Part shown: one piece after another, positions 37,401-44,121 of the stretch | Layout of the letters: every line of letters begins with the position of its first letter | Numbering within the stretch: the stretch's first letter is position 1 | Assembly: GCA_041581635.1 (NCBI GenBank) | Contig: JBFICW010000024.1 | Span: 1 to 44,121, forward strand | Reading direction: 5' to 3' | Source: Porticoccus sp041581635 | GTDB taxonomy: Bacteria > Pseudomonadota > Gammaproteobacteria > Pseudomonadales > Porticoccaceae | Length of the DNA: 44,121 bases | Position numbers and translations under genes: made by a program | The notes under the pieces: generated by a model | Seen by the model: only the letters and a program-made list of their open reading frames with translations | What the model was told of the DNA's origin: nothing | Databases searched by the model: none

Positions 37401-40155
37401 CAACCGGGTCAACCGTTGAATCGGTGTATATCGTCCAGGCATAGAAATCCTGATGATTAGCCCGGTCACCCAAGATCAGGTCATCACCGAGACCACCATT
37501 CACCAGATCGTTACCTATCTCGCCATAAAGGCTGTCGTTACCCGCGCCGCCATCAATCAAGTCATCATAGGTCAGCCCCGTTTTTGTCTGATCAGCAAAC
37601 TCAGGTGCCCGAAAGACATAACCGTTATCCGGATCAAAATAATGGATCCACTGCACAAGACGCGAATCACCGAGAACACGGTCATCATCATCGCCACCAA
37701 GCAATGTATCGCTACCCGCGCCACCAGCCATAAGATCATTTCCGGCACCACCTACCAATGTATCCTGATAACTCCCTGCTGATAGCTTGTCATCTCCCAC
37801 ACCGCCATCCAGATAATCACTATCTCCAACATTCTCATCCAACGTGTCACCCCGGTAGGGATCGATCACCCCACGATCCGGTGAGCCAGTTGTAGGTGTA
37901 TTGGCATCCCCCCACAACTCATCACTTCCGTCTCCACCGAAAATAAAGTCGCTACCCTTGCCGCCCTGCAAGTCATCATCGCCGGTCAAGCCATAAAGAG
38001 CATCATCCCCCTCATCCCCCCACAAATAATCAACTAAACTACCACCAGACAACCGGTCATTTTGATAACTGCCCTCAAATCCAAAAATTGTATAGGGTGT
38101 ACCATCAGGGGCCTGCAGGTAATCAGAAAGGGTTGTGGCATCCAATATCAATGACGTGTTATTGACAATGGCTTTTCGGGTATTCAAAGCCGTGTCCTGT
38201 TCCGGATAAACAGTCTCGGCCACACCGTCGCCATCCAGGTCAGGGATTTCATAATTGCTGTCGATGGTAGCGGCAGTGATTGGTAGCTCTGGTGGATCAA
38301 TCACAGAAGTACCCGGCAAACTAATCCCATAATCACCGGGCTGAAAGGTCATTAATGTAATGGAACCGCTGTCGGCACTATCCGGCACCTGAATCCGTGC
38401 ACTAACGGCACTTAACACCAACCGAAGATCGGCACCCTCGGCCTCGTACACATCCGCACTATCAGAGAGTTTATTAAACGTCAGCGTTGATAGATCAACC
38501 CCATTGACCACAATACGGTCACCACCGGTATCTGCATCCAGAATGCGATCGTTGCCATCACCACTATTAAAAACAAAGGTGTCTTTTCCCGCACCGCCAA
38601 CTAAGGTATCTGAACCTGTTCCACCCGTTATGGTGTCATCGCCCGTGCCACCCTCAATATAGTCATTACCAGCCTGGCCGCTAAGGATGTCATTGCCGCC
38701 CATACCGTAAAGATGATCATCACCGCCACTGCCATCCATACCACTTGTGTTATTGGCGTCATCACCAAAGATATAACGGTCAGCAAAGGTTGCCACTTCT
38801 CCAATATTTTGTGTGATGAAGTAAAGCGAGCTTTGTTTATCTTCAAATATGAATGAACCAAGCGCTTCTGGACTGGATATATCCGCTGCATTACGTGCCA
38901 AAATGTATTGCAGCATTAACGAACGGTCCGCGAGATATTGATCTGTATACGTTCGTTCACTATCCGACAAACTTTGATCTGCCTGCCAAGCTGCCGCTAA
39001 CCCGCTATTTGCATTGATCAGTGCTGTTTGTGCCGCTGCATCATTAGCATGAATCACCAAGGGAGTAAGATTCACGAGTGATAGAAATACGCCAAAATCA
39101 CTACGCGCGTCAGATGCGCTTATATTGGAATCAATGGAAACATCGCCAGCAACCAGTGCCTGATACGTGGTGTTGCCCTGTATTGTATAAACCGCCTGAT
39201 AAAGTGCTTCCCGCTGGTCATTACCTGTTGCCAATGGTGTGCTGCTGATACCTAGTAGCTTATTGATTGAATCTACAATGCTTTCAAGGGTTTGATATAT
39301 CTGATTATCAGAGGATTGAAAAATATGATCGTACTCAGACTCTGTTAAAGCTGCATCCAATTGACCCAACAAATTATAAACTGCCAAGGAATCCGTCAGA
39401 ACCATTTGGCTATGATTTAATGCAGGCGGACGATCTGTCTCAGAAGGGTCTAGCTGGTTTTCGATGGAAATATCAACAGCAATACCTGGCCGGGAATGTA
39501 GGCCTGCAATAGCATTCCAGGGAACATCACCAACACCAGACTCATCTGCAATAACATTGGTTATATTTTCACCCGTTGGAACAACTGCTCCACTGACTAA
39601 ACTATCAAAAAATAGTTGATCCTCAAGATTATAAGTAAAACCAGGTGCATTAAATACCGCGACCTCTTCCGTTTGATCAGGGAATAAACTACTAAATGCC
39701 ATTGCCAGATGCCCACCGAGAGAATGACCTGTAACATCAATAACCCCATCGTCAGCAAGCGCCAGGGCCAAATCACCACTAACACTTGCAGTTTGCCACC
39801 AGTTATACATTTCGGTGATTTGCTCTCTCGCCAGACCATTAGCCCAAATATCATAATCATCGTCAGCATCTGCACCAGGAAATTCATCTGTTCCACGAAT
39901 GGCCAAAGTTAATTGACCGGTTGATGATTTAAATACTGTGGCAGAAAAACCTGTATCAGGGTCTGTATATTGCACGACGATTTCAGGATAGCGGGCAGCA
40001 AACTCATCAGCCTGGGTTTGAGTCATTCCCGCTCCATCATCAGGATCTTTTAGTTCTGACAAATTACTAAGAGTATTGGTTGGACCTGCTGTTAAGTCAG
40101 CATATGCTGCTTGTGCCAATTCAGCATAATTATATAGCGTCCCTGCTGTACCCAT
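31435..40155 (-). CDS. Giant RTX protein with N-terminal lipase-like domain (copy 2)
   Basis: A predicted type I-secreted protein of 2906 residues with the same architecture as copy 1. The hydrolase domain (about 1-270) has AIRGTDE near 86, TGHSLGGHLAMAF with Ser145, NAPGF near 169 and candidate His248 (NHSQM). The helical LTESEYDHIFQSSDNQIYQTLE segment follows. RTX arrays start near 470, interleaved with haemolysin-related beta domains, then three cadherin-like repeats (about 2430-2718), a final RTX block and a C-terminal region nearly identical to that of copy 1. It lacks the ~35-residue insertion before the nucleophile elbow seen in copy 1. ATG at 40155 is chosen because AAGGAG lies 8 nt upstream; an upstream GTG is too close to that box. 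It starts 2 nt after the small membrane-protein gene. Confidence 0.88.
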   Translation of the reverse strand: MGTAGTLYNYAELAQAAYADLTAGPTNTLSNLSELKDPDDGAGMTQTQADEFAARYPEIVVQYTDPDTGFSATVFKSSTGQLTLAIRGTDEFPGADADDDYDIWANGLAREQITEMYNWWQTASVSGDLALALADDGVIDVTGHSLGGHLAMAFSSLFPDQTEEVAVFNAPGFTYNLEDQLFFDSLVSGAVVPTGENITNVIADESGVGDVPWNAIAGLHSRPGIAVDISIENQLDPSETDRPPALNHSQMVLTDSLAVYNLLGQLDAALTESEYDHIFQSSDNQIYQTLESIVDSINKLLGISSTPLATGNDQREALYQAVYTIQGNTTYQALVAGDVSIDSNISASDARSDFGVFLSLVNLTPLVIHANDAAAQTALINANSGLAAAWQADQSLSDSERTYTDQYLADRSLMLQYILARNAADISSPEALGSFIFEDKQSSLYFITQNIGEVATFADRYIFGDDANNTSGMDGSGGDDHLYGMGGNDILSGQAGNDYIEGGTGDDTITGGTGSDTLVGGAGKDTFVFNSGDGNDRILDADTGGDRIVVNGVDLSTLTFNKLSDSADVYEAEGADLRLVLSAVSARIQVPDSADSGSITLMTFQPGDYGISLPGTSVIDPPELPITAATIDSNYEIPDLDGDGVAETVYPEQDTALNTRKAIVNNTSLILDATTLSDYLQAPDGTPYTIFGFEGSYQNDRLSGGSLVDYLWGDEGDDALYGLTGDDDLQGGKGSDFIFGGDGSDELWGDANTPTTGSPDRGVIDPYRGDTLDENVGDSDYLDGGVGDDKLSAGSYQDTLVGGAGNDLMAGGAGSDTLLGGDDDDRVLGDSRLVQWIHYFDPDNGYVFRAPEFADQTKTGLTYDDLIDGGAGNDSLYGEIGNDLVNGGLGDDLILGDRANHQDFYAWTIYTDSTVDPVAYESIGLGYRDLPIGLHGNDVLYGDAGIDTILGNGGNDFINGGTGDDNLWGDDKWLGGQDHGDDTLYGGDGNDQLAGNGGSDLLYGDAGDDQLWGDDVAGIGLTPIGDIYNGDDQLYGGAGLDQLVGGAGNDLLDGGTEDDQLFGEKGDDRLLGGEGNDFLTGDEGNDSLQGGAGDDILHGGSGNDVLDGGAGTDYLAGDAGDDTYIISGDAQVDTIVDTEGNNSLTLSNNSSFSEVYLDQSVSNRTGIYTSYHIETIDVNGEPVDTKVWDGGAFLLNDTFEQATAIAVGGQTYQMSDFVSFFASTYGGNFLGTSGDDNLKGGAFAVTLDGRGGNDVIVGSSANDVLDGGDGDDQIFGGDGNDQLYAGSGNNELTGGKGDDTLYGGSGNDTLYFNAGDGVDMWEAVSASTADVDKLVIGPDLTDSDLVVKTNSDGDLILESKLDSSDRFIVSNYFPLVSAAPAANPVLEAIEFVDANGLVLSTWGLSDILSHASQGTDGDDTLKGFTWNDELFGGLGNDNINGLSGDDTIWGEDGNDLLYGWHGDDYLSGGSGNDTLYGGDDADILDGGSGDDTLIGGSGDDIYIRGRQGGRDTIQEQDSDQNIIQFGNGISESEVTVQFDNDGDLLVWLTGEDAIQHQLVVESYYSFRLSEFVFFDADGNEAAHWDAQTIMSQAYQNPSEFGVTYGSKDHDQIAGSDGDDDIRSNNGDDVINSGLGDDYIEAGYGNDDITGDRGNDRLRGGAGDNIYRYSLGDGADIIFADTSSSNDLIYFDGSVAVGDVSFQRTNDSYSTQYYKSLTITYSGSDSIQIVDFSNLNSFQGVQFSDGTLISGSEISTLLNTPTAGDDVLLAGVSSVLNGLAGNDLLIGGLDTIYEFGRGYDHDIIRDASFSDFDVIRLIGGIGPNDVQLTRYQNDLIIEILDTNETLTVDRFYYGHNDPKTYISQIEFSDAAATVWSSDYIVNLLSSPSENNDYLYLTSGDDVVDLLAGNDYVDGGSGNDILHGGSGNDDLNGGSDTDHLYGDAGDDQLAGGNHTDYYYWGIGGGHDIINSGSTSLFQYDSQGNRLPYDYLIIEGAGFDWNDIVLDQSGDDLVISFADNVSGAKNDSATIIDYFIDGDNQFKRIYLGSTGGSSYTHADVMTKFNNQTYADMVSEGDDVIAVADNGYGVEIHALGGNDSITGASGWDTLYGDAGGDSLFGGDGNDKLYGGDGNDILSGDDGGDSLYGEAGNDQLTGGNSNDKLYGGDGDDLLDGGSGSDTLTGGNGSDTYVFGYGAGSDTVNNFDESSGRYDVVSFDNSVRDSDVQVIRSGDNLVLKLNESDQITMTNHFVSKGKNANDWVMNEVQFSDGTSWDKDYIDTLIDQDLSGNYTLVGGTGDDLLEGYGGADTLQGMDGSDTLYGGAGDDTLIGGAGDDFLSGGKGSDQYQYAPGDGNDTISNDDADDTTTDSLVFDASVSAATTSVQRIQDDLQIQLFSGENILLQSFFDTAYTVDEIRFSDGTVWTPSDIDLMTTPNELPVATADNTVTSEDSSVDISFASLLANDSDPDGDTLSIIGFTNVLNGTVVADYVAESFTFTPNADFNGSASFEYELFDGKESSFGTVTVDVNPVNDAPELMNDILATEIDQSIIVPVSVLLANDVDVDGDTLQFVSAFGGYNGSVSYDDVSGMVTFIPGSGFEGNAGFDYQVADGVDTVVASVVVNVQPANSDPVTLPDNVATVDNQPVIVTEADLLSNDSDPDGEGLSVSNVWGAVNGSVLWDQGTGSITFTPSLDYLGAAQFSYSITDGAQTVSEIVTVDVGIDSSIARTEIGTAIGETITGSSNSDRLFGLAGDDTLEAGRGDDLLNGGTGNDLLAGGVGNDTYVFSLGGGSDTIINASSKNTDTDLLRFAGDITSDLLLFSQSGNDLLIGVSGTTDSVTVQNWYTDEVSQVEEIHTEDAILYASDVDALVSAMASFSVPTGAGDLSGVQSVQDEQAFEVLVEGSQRAAA
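31535..31740. repeat. Copy 2 of the 206-bp near-identical segment
   Basis: Partner of 22964-23169, encoding the C-terminal secretion region of RTX copy 2. See that entry. Confidence 0.9.
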
Positions 40156-40157
40156 TA

Positions 40158-40667
40158 TCACATCTCCTTAACTGAAAATATTTGTTGCTCTACATCTAAT
40201 TTGATATTTATATCTTTACAATCAAATCCTGTGGGATGAGAAATTATCGTTGGGAAATCCCCGCCCCCTCTATGATAGCCGACGACTTTCCCAAGAATTT
40301 TTTTATCGGACACCCTATAAACATTGCCAACCCAACGATAAACACTTGGGTTTGACTCCCTTATTAATTGTTTCTTATAACTAGACAGGTATGCGTATTT
40401 ATCTGCGTATGATGCTGTTTCACTCGGAACTGGAATTACACCTTTTGTCCCACCATACCTCTCATACTCTTCTTTTGTCAGTTCCACTGTTTCAAAAACC
40501 GTTACTCCCCCATCCTTCTCACACAATTCTTTTACCCGATAATCCCAATAGGCCTTATTCAATTCTGTGTAGGCAAAGGCCAATATCACCAAACCAATCA
40601 GCAGAATAGGAATTGAAACCAGCACTTTTACAAGCCCAAAACCCTGTTGTATTTTGTGTATATTCAT
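40158..40667 (-). CDS. Small single-pass membrane protein paired with RTX copy 2
   Basis: A 169-residue paralog of the product of 30810-31319. It has the same prepilin-like start (QQGFGLVKVLVSIP, lysine at +5), the same transmembrane stretch and an identical block of about 29 residues at 33-61. The middle differs (62-120), and the tail is conserved (RGGGDFPTIISHP, Cys150). Two cysteines, 49 and 150, are at equivalent places. The ATG at 40667 follows a good GGAGG box 8 nt upstream. It is the first gene after hlyD and is followed within 2 nt by the RTX gene. The role is unknown: immunity protein, chaperone or tether are options. Confidence 0.85.
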   Translation of the reverse strand: MNIHKIQQGFGLVKVLVSIPILLIGLVILAFAYTELNKAYWDYRVKELCEKDGGVTVFETVELTKEEYERYGGTKGVIPVPSETASYADKYAYLSSYKKQLIRESNPSVYRWVGNVYRVSDKKILGKVVGYHRGGGDFPTIISHPTGFDCKDINIKLDVEQQIFSVKEM

Positions 40668-40753
40668 GCGGCTTGCCTCCGCTGGGGCTCACCCTCTTCA
40701 AACTGATTAACCAGAGTACCGGCAGAAGAAAAAGGGGACGCATTTATTTTCTC
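40664..40753 (-). pseudogene. Relic of an RTX or lipase coding sequence
   Basis: A 29-codon open frame without a start codon, bounded upstream by an in-frame TGA, encodes ...SSAGTLVNQFEEGEPQRRQAA and stops at a TGA overlapping the next ATG. AGTLVNQFE (40697-40723) is identical to RTX copy 1 residues 123-131 (30409-30435). The two DNA stretches differ at 4 of 27 positions, all third codon positions. The tail EGEPQRRQAA also resembles the RTX copy 2 end EGSQRAAA. Confidence 0.55.
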
Positions 40754-40826
40754 TCATGTCTTGGCCTGTCTTTTCCATATTTTCTACTCGTGTGCCTAAA
40801 CGACTTTCTTTTTCATCAACAAATCG

Positions 40827-40841
40827 GTGGTCACTGACCAC
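40827..40841. promoter_or_regulatory. 15-bp palindrome at the hlyD stop
   Basis: GTGGTCA and TGACCAC form a perfect inverted repeat around one central base and overlap the first base of the hlyD stop codon. No U-tract follows, so a regulator-binding site is as likely as an RNA hairpin. Confidence 0.35.
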
Positions 40842-42250
40842 TACCGCTCTCTGACGCTTTCCTGTTTATACCGTATCAACGGAGCCATCACATATTCAAT
40901 TAACCGCCGCTTACCGGTTTTCACTTCTGCAGAAACTGCCATACCCGGTATTAGGTCAACCTGCTTTTTTTCTACCTGGATGGTTGATTTGGCCATACCC
41001 AATCGCATGCGATAGCGGAATTGCTCCAGTTCATCCACTACGGCATCCTGAGTGACATCTACCACCGTGCCATCAATAATTCCGTATTTTGTAAAGGGAA
41101 AGGTGTTTATTTTGATCTCGGCACTCTGCCCCACTTCGACAAAACCAATGTCTTTATTCTCCAGCCAGGCTTCCACCTCCAATTCAACATCGGTCGGCAC
41201 CAGTAACATGAGGGGTTGTGCCGGTGTGACTACCCCGCCGATGGTGTGTATAGCCAGTTGCTGCACTTTCCCTGAAATAGGGGCATGAAGAATCTGTCGG
41301 CTGTTCAGGTCTTTGGCTTTATCCAGTTCCTGAATCAGGTTTCGCTGTTGCCGATGGTATTCGTTGATGCTGGCGAGTGTTTCTCTGGTCACTTCAGCCT
41401 CTAATGCAGACAATTGCTCACTGACCCGACGAATTGCCGAAGCAAGCTGTCGTTGTGTCGCCTGCTCTACCGCCAATGCCTGAACTTGTGAGATGCGTTG
41501 TTCTTCCAGTTCCATCCACACGGTTTCTGCCGCCATATGCTTTTTATGAAGGGTTTTAACTGCCTCAGCTCTTTTTGTGATCAATGGCAATGTTTGTTCC
41601 AGCTGTGTTATACGCTCTAAACTGGCTTGTTTTTCAGCAGTTCGTTCAGATTTTTCTTCTAACAGTGCAGTGCGGCGTGCCTTAAAACTTTGCCATTCCT
41701 GCCACAGCAGTTGTAGCTGCTCTGTATTTAGGTCGCCGCTATCATTTGCTCTTTGAGCAACATCGCTAAAGCTGATTTGTTGATCGGGCGTTTTTAACAA
41801 GCTGACAAACAGGGCCTGCCGCTGAATAACGCCTTCTGTATATGCCAGTTCTTGCCCCAACTGTTGTTGGTCGGCAAAGGTGAGGGTTTGATCCAGCTCG
41901 ATGAGTGGCTCACCCTTTTTCACCAGCTGCCCTTCGGTGACATAGAGGGTTTTCACTACGCCCTTTTCGAGTGGTTGAACCTGTTTTACCTGGCCACTGG
42001 GGATAATTTTACCCTCTGCAACGGAGACGATATCCACCTCGCCAAAACAGGCCCAAATAATGGCAATCGAAAATAGCGCTATCAGGCTCCAGGCCAGCAC
42101 TCGACCAATGGGTGAGGGTGGGGTTTCCTGAATCTCCAGTGCGGCGGGAAGAAACTCCCGCTCGGTGTGTGTGACCTTATTGTCGCCAAGCTTGCTACGC
42201 TCCGACCAGGCAGATTTAAACATGCGCCATAATTCGGTTATCCGTTGCAT
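40841..42250 (-). CDS. hlyD: Type I secretion membrane fusion protein, HlyD family
   Basis: Periplasmic adaptor linking the ABC exporter to an outer-membrane TolC channel. It has 469 residues. A short cytoplasmic N-terminus is followed by one transmembrane helix (about 53-70, VLAWSLIALFSIAIIWACFG). The lipoyl/barrel start (GKIIPSGQVKQVQPLEKGVV), a long coiled-coil hairpin (about 120-310, rich in Glu, Gln and Leu) and the C-terminal signature APISGKVQQLAIHTIGGVV follow. The ATG overlaps the hlyB TGA (ATGA), giving translational coupling. The order hlyB-hlyD-substrates in one direction makes the two RTX proteins the likely cargo. No TolC gene is in the window. The symbol is at family level. Confidence 0.93.
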   Translation of the reverse strand: MQRITELWRMFKSAWSERSKLGDNKVTHTEREFLPAALEIQETPPSPIGRVLAWSLIALFSIAIIWACFGEVDIVSVAEGKIIPSGQVKQVQPLEKGVVKTLYVTEGQLVKKGEPLIELDQTLTFADQQQLGQELAYTEGVIQRQALFVSLLKTPDQQISFSDVAQRANDSGDLNTEQLQLLWQEWQSFKARRTALLEEKSERTAEKQASLERITQLEQTLPLITKRAEAVKTLHKKHMAAETVWMELEEQRISQVQALAVEQATQRQLASAIRRVSEQLSALEAEVTRETLASINEYHRQQRNLIQELDKAKDLNSRQILHAPISGKVQQLAIHTIGGVVTPAQPLMLLVPTDVELEVEAWLENKDIGFVEVGQSAEIKINTFPFTKYGIIDGTVVDVTQDAVVDELEQFRYRMRLGMAKSTIQVEKKQVDLIPGMAVSAEVKTGKRRLIEYVMAPLIRYKQESVRER

Positions 42251-44121
42251 CAGTCAGCGCCCTCCATAACTGGAGCGTCTTCTTTATTTGTTGTATTCGG
42301 CTCTACTGCTCTGATGGCTGGGGTATGACTTTGGTAACTGTGTAGCTTGGCGTAGTAGCCATTGGCCTCTTTAAGCTGATCGTGGTCTCCGCTCTCTACA
42401 ACCCGACCCTTGTCAACAACGACAATACGATCACAATGACGCACGGTGCTGAGGCGATGAGCAATGATAAATACGGTTCTTCCTTTACAGATTGCCCCCA
42501 TATTCTCCTGGACGATGCGTTCTGATTCATAATCCAAAGCACTGGTTGCTTCATCAAAAATCAAAACTTGGGGGTTGGTGATGAGGGCGCGGGCGATTGC
42601 AAGCCGCTGTCGTTGACCACCCGATAAGTTACAGCCATGTTCACCCACAAGATTATCGTAACCTTCTGGCAGTTCGAGAATGAAGTCATGGGCTCCCGCT
42701 AATTTGGCAGCTTGCACAACATGCTCCATGGGTAAACCCGGACTGGCCAGGGCTATGTTTTCTCGCACGGTACGGTTAAACAGGAAGCTCTCTTGCTGTA
42801 CAACGCCAATGTTGCGACGTAACCAGGCGGTGTCGACCATTTTCAAGTCCACACCATCCACAAGCACCCTGCCCGACTCGGCGACATAAAGCCGCTGGAT
42901 CAGCTTAGTCAAGGTACTTTTTCCAGAACCAGACCGGCCGACGATACCTATGATTTCGCCACTCTGGACGGTTAGGTTAAGGTCATCTAATACTGCGGGA
43001 CCATCCTGCTGGTAACGAAATTTCACGTTTTCGAAATTTACGTTTCCTTTCAGTTGCGGCAAGGTGCTTCTGTTGGGGTTAAAACCTGGTTCTTTTGGGG
43101 TATTTAGAATATCTCCTAACCGCTTTAATGAAATACCGGCTTGCTGGAAATCTTGCCACAATTGCACCAGCTTCAGGATTGGCCCAGTTACACGACCGGC
43201 TATCATGTTGAAGGCCACTAGCTGACCAACGGTCAATTCTCCATCAATCACAAGATGGGCACCCCACCAGATAATTAATAAGGTTGTCATCTTATTGATG
43301 AAACTCGCGATCTGATTAGCCACATTATTGAGGTTCTGCGCCCTGAAGGAGGCTGTGACATATTTGGATATCTGATCCTCCCAGCGCCGTTGCATCTGAG
43401 GCTCTACAGCCTGAGCTTTCAATGTTTCAATACCGGAGACGGCTTCCGTTAGAAAGGACTGGTTAACCGCTCCATGCTTAAATTTTTCATCAACCCGGTG
43501 GCGTAAAATAGGCGTGATAAAAATGGATAGTGCTATATAAAATGGCAATGTACCCAGCACAATCCAGGTGAGCAGCGGGCTGTAGTACCAAAGCACGGCA
43601 AAGAATACAAAAGTGAAAAAAAGGTCGATGATTAAAGTGAGTGCAGACCCGGTAATGAAGTTTCGGATGGTATCCAGCTCCCGCACTCGAGCCACGCTCT
43701 GGCCTACCTGACGGGATTCAAACCAGGCCAGTGGTAAGCTCACCAGGTGGTGAAACAGTTTTGCACCCAACTCCACATCAACACGATTGGTAGTGTGGCT
43801 GAACAGGTAGTTACGTAGCCCTCCCAACAATGTATCGAATACTGCGACCACCACAAACCCAAAAGCCAGCACATTAAGTGTGGTGAACCCCTTGTGTACC
43901 AACACCTTGTCCATGACCACTTGAAAGAAAAGTGGAGTCACTAATGCAAATAACTGTAAGAAAAAGGAAGCAATGATTACCTCACCAAACATTTTTCTAT
44001 ATTTTACTAGTGAGGGAATAAACCAGCTTAAATTAAATTCACGTACCGTAGAATTTGGGTTGCTAGCTAGACTAAGGAGAATTAACTGATTGTTTGATTC
44101 ATTCTTGATTTCTTCGAGAGA
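42250..44121 (-). CDS. hlyB: Type I secretion ABC exporter, HlyB family (5' end cut by window edge)
   Basis: ATP-driven inner-membrane exporter of RTX proteins. 623 residues are visible, and the frame stays open to base 44121, so the start is outside; about 90-100 residues are probably missing from the usual length of ~710. The visible N-terminal segment (FNLSWFIPSLVKYRK) is the end of the C39-like domain linker typical of RTX exporters. The transmembrane domain begins with LFALVTPLFFQVVMDKVLVHKGF. The nucleotide-binding domain has Walker A GRSGSGKST, signature LSGGQRQR, Walker B VLIFDEATSALD and the H-loop AHRLS. The ATG at 43992 inside a conserved helix is not the start. Confidence 0.95.
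   Translation of the reverse strand, partial: SLEEIKNESNNQLILLSLASNPNSTVREFNLSWFIPSLVKYRKMFGEVIIASFFLQLFALVTPLFFQVVMDKVLVHKGFTTLNVLAFGFVVVAVFDTLLGGLRNYLFSHTTNRVDVELGAKLFHHLVSLPLAWFESRQVGQSVARVRELDTIRNFITGSALTLIIDLFFTFVFFAVLWYYSPLLTWIVLGTLPFYIALSIFITPILRHRVDEKFKHGAVNQSFLTEAVSGIETLKAQAVEPQMQRRWEDQISKYVTASFRAQNLNNVANQIASFINKMTTLLIIWWGAHLVIDGELTVGQLVAFNMIAGRVTGPILKLVQLWQDFQQAGISLKRLGDILNTPKEPGFNPNRSTLPQLKGNVNFENVKFRYQQDGPAVLDDLNLTVQSGEIIGIVGRSGSGKSTLTKLIQRLYVAESGRVLVDGVDLKMVDTAWLRRNIGVVQQESFLFNRTVRENIALASPGLPMEHVVQAAKLAGAHDFILELPEGYDNLVGEHGCNLSGGQRQRLAIARALITNPQVLIFDEATSALDYESERIVQENMGAICKGRTVFIIAHRLSTVRHCDRIVVVDKGRVVESGDHDQLKEANGYYAKLHSYQSHTPAIRAVEPNTTNKEDAPVMEGAD

Noticed and set aside
24500..38700. 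Many short regularly spaced repeats that could look like a CRISPR array or satellite DNA
   Set aside because: The repeats are about 27 nt, in frame, and translate to degenerate GGxGxDxLx nonapeptides; there are no unique spacers with constant repeats.
43992..43992. ATG here as the start of the ABC exporter
   Set aside because: The frame remains open upstream to the window edge and encodes family-like sequence (FNLSWFIPSLVKYRK), so the gene is cut, not short.

Overview
The window reads as a marine-type gammaproteobacterial chromosome segment in two parts. The left ~20 kb is a dense, minus-strand core: (tufA)-fusA-rpsG-rpsL, rpoC-rpoB, rplL-rplJ, rplA-rplK, nusG-secE, tRNA-Trp, tufB, then tRNA-Thr(GGT), tRNA-Gly(TCC), tRNA-Tyr(GTA), tRNA-Thr(TGT), a SPOR-like protein, coaX, birA and a TSUP/TauE transporter. 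In transcription order the tRNA/tufB cluster (Thr-Tyr-Gly-Thr-tufB) is the Escherichia coli arrangement. The joining of the str and rpoBC clusters and the SPOR/coaX/birA flank recall Pseudomonas-like genomes. The 407-residue EF-Tu and the giant RTX genes fit the Cellvibrionales/Spongiibacter-like marine groups; that placement is inference.

The core carries readable control signals. There are two strong sigma70-type promoters with 17-bp spacers, TAGAAT -10 boxes and GC-rich discriminators, one before rpsL and one before the tRNA-tufB operon. Attenuator-like hairpins lie between rplL and rpoB and between rpsG and fusA, and an L10-type leader precedes rplJ. The first 98 bases of the window (tufA) are identical to tufB.

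At about 21-22.7 kb a lone plus-strand malonyl-CoA synthetase gene (matB) separates the core from an accessory locus.

The right ~21 kb is a minus-strand type I secretion locus, in transcription order: hlyB-like ABC exporter (cut by the window edge), hlyD-like adaptor, then two copies of a two-gene module. Each module has a 169-residue single-pass membrane protein followed at once by a giant RTX protein (2906 and 2638 residues). The RTX proteins have an N-terminal class-3-lipase-like domain (GHSLGG), long arrays of calcium-binding nonapeptides, three cadherin-like repeats and a nearly identical C-terminal secretion region. The small proteins have a prepilin-like hydrophobic N-terminus with lysine where pilins have glutamate, two cysteines, conserved ends and a divergent middle. 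The duplicated pair of membrane protein plus secreted lipase is the most interesting system here: a candidate secreted lipase or toxin with a dedicated immunity, chaperone or tethering partner. A 90-nt coding relic before the first module suggests an earlier additional copy or rearrangement.
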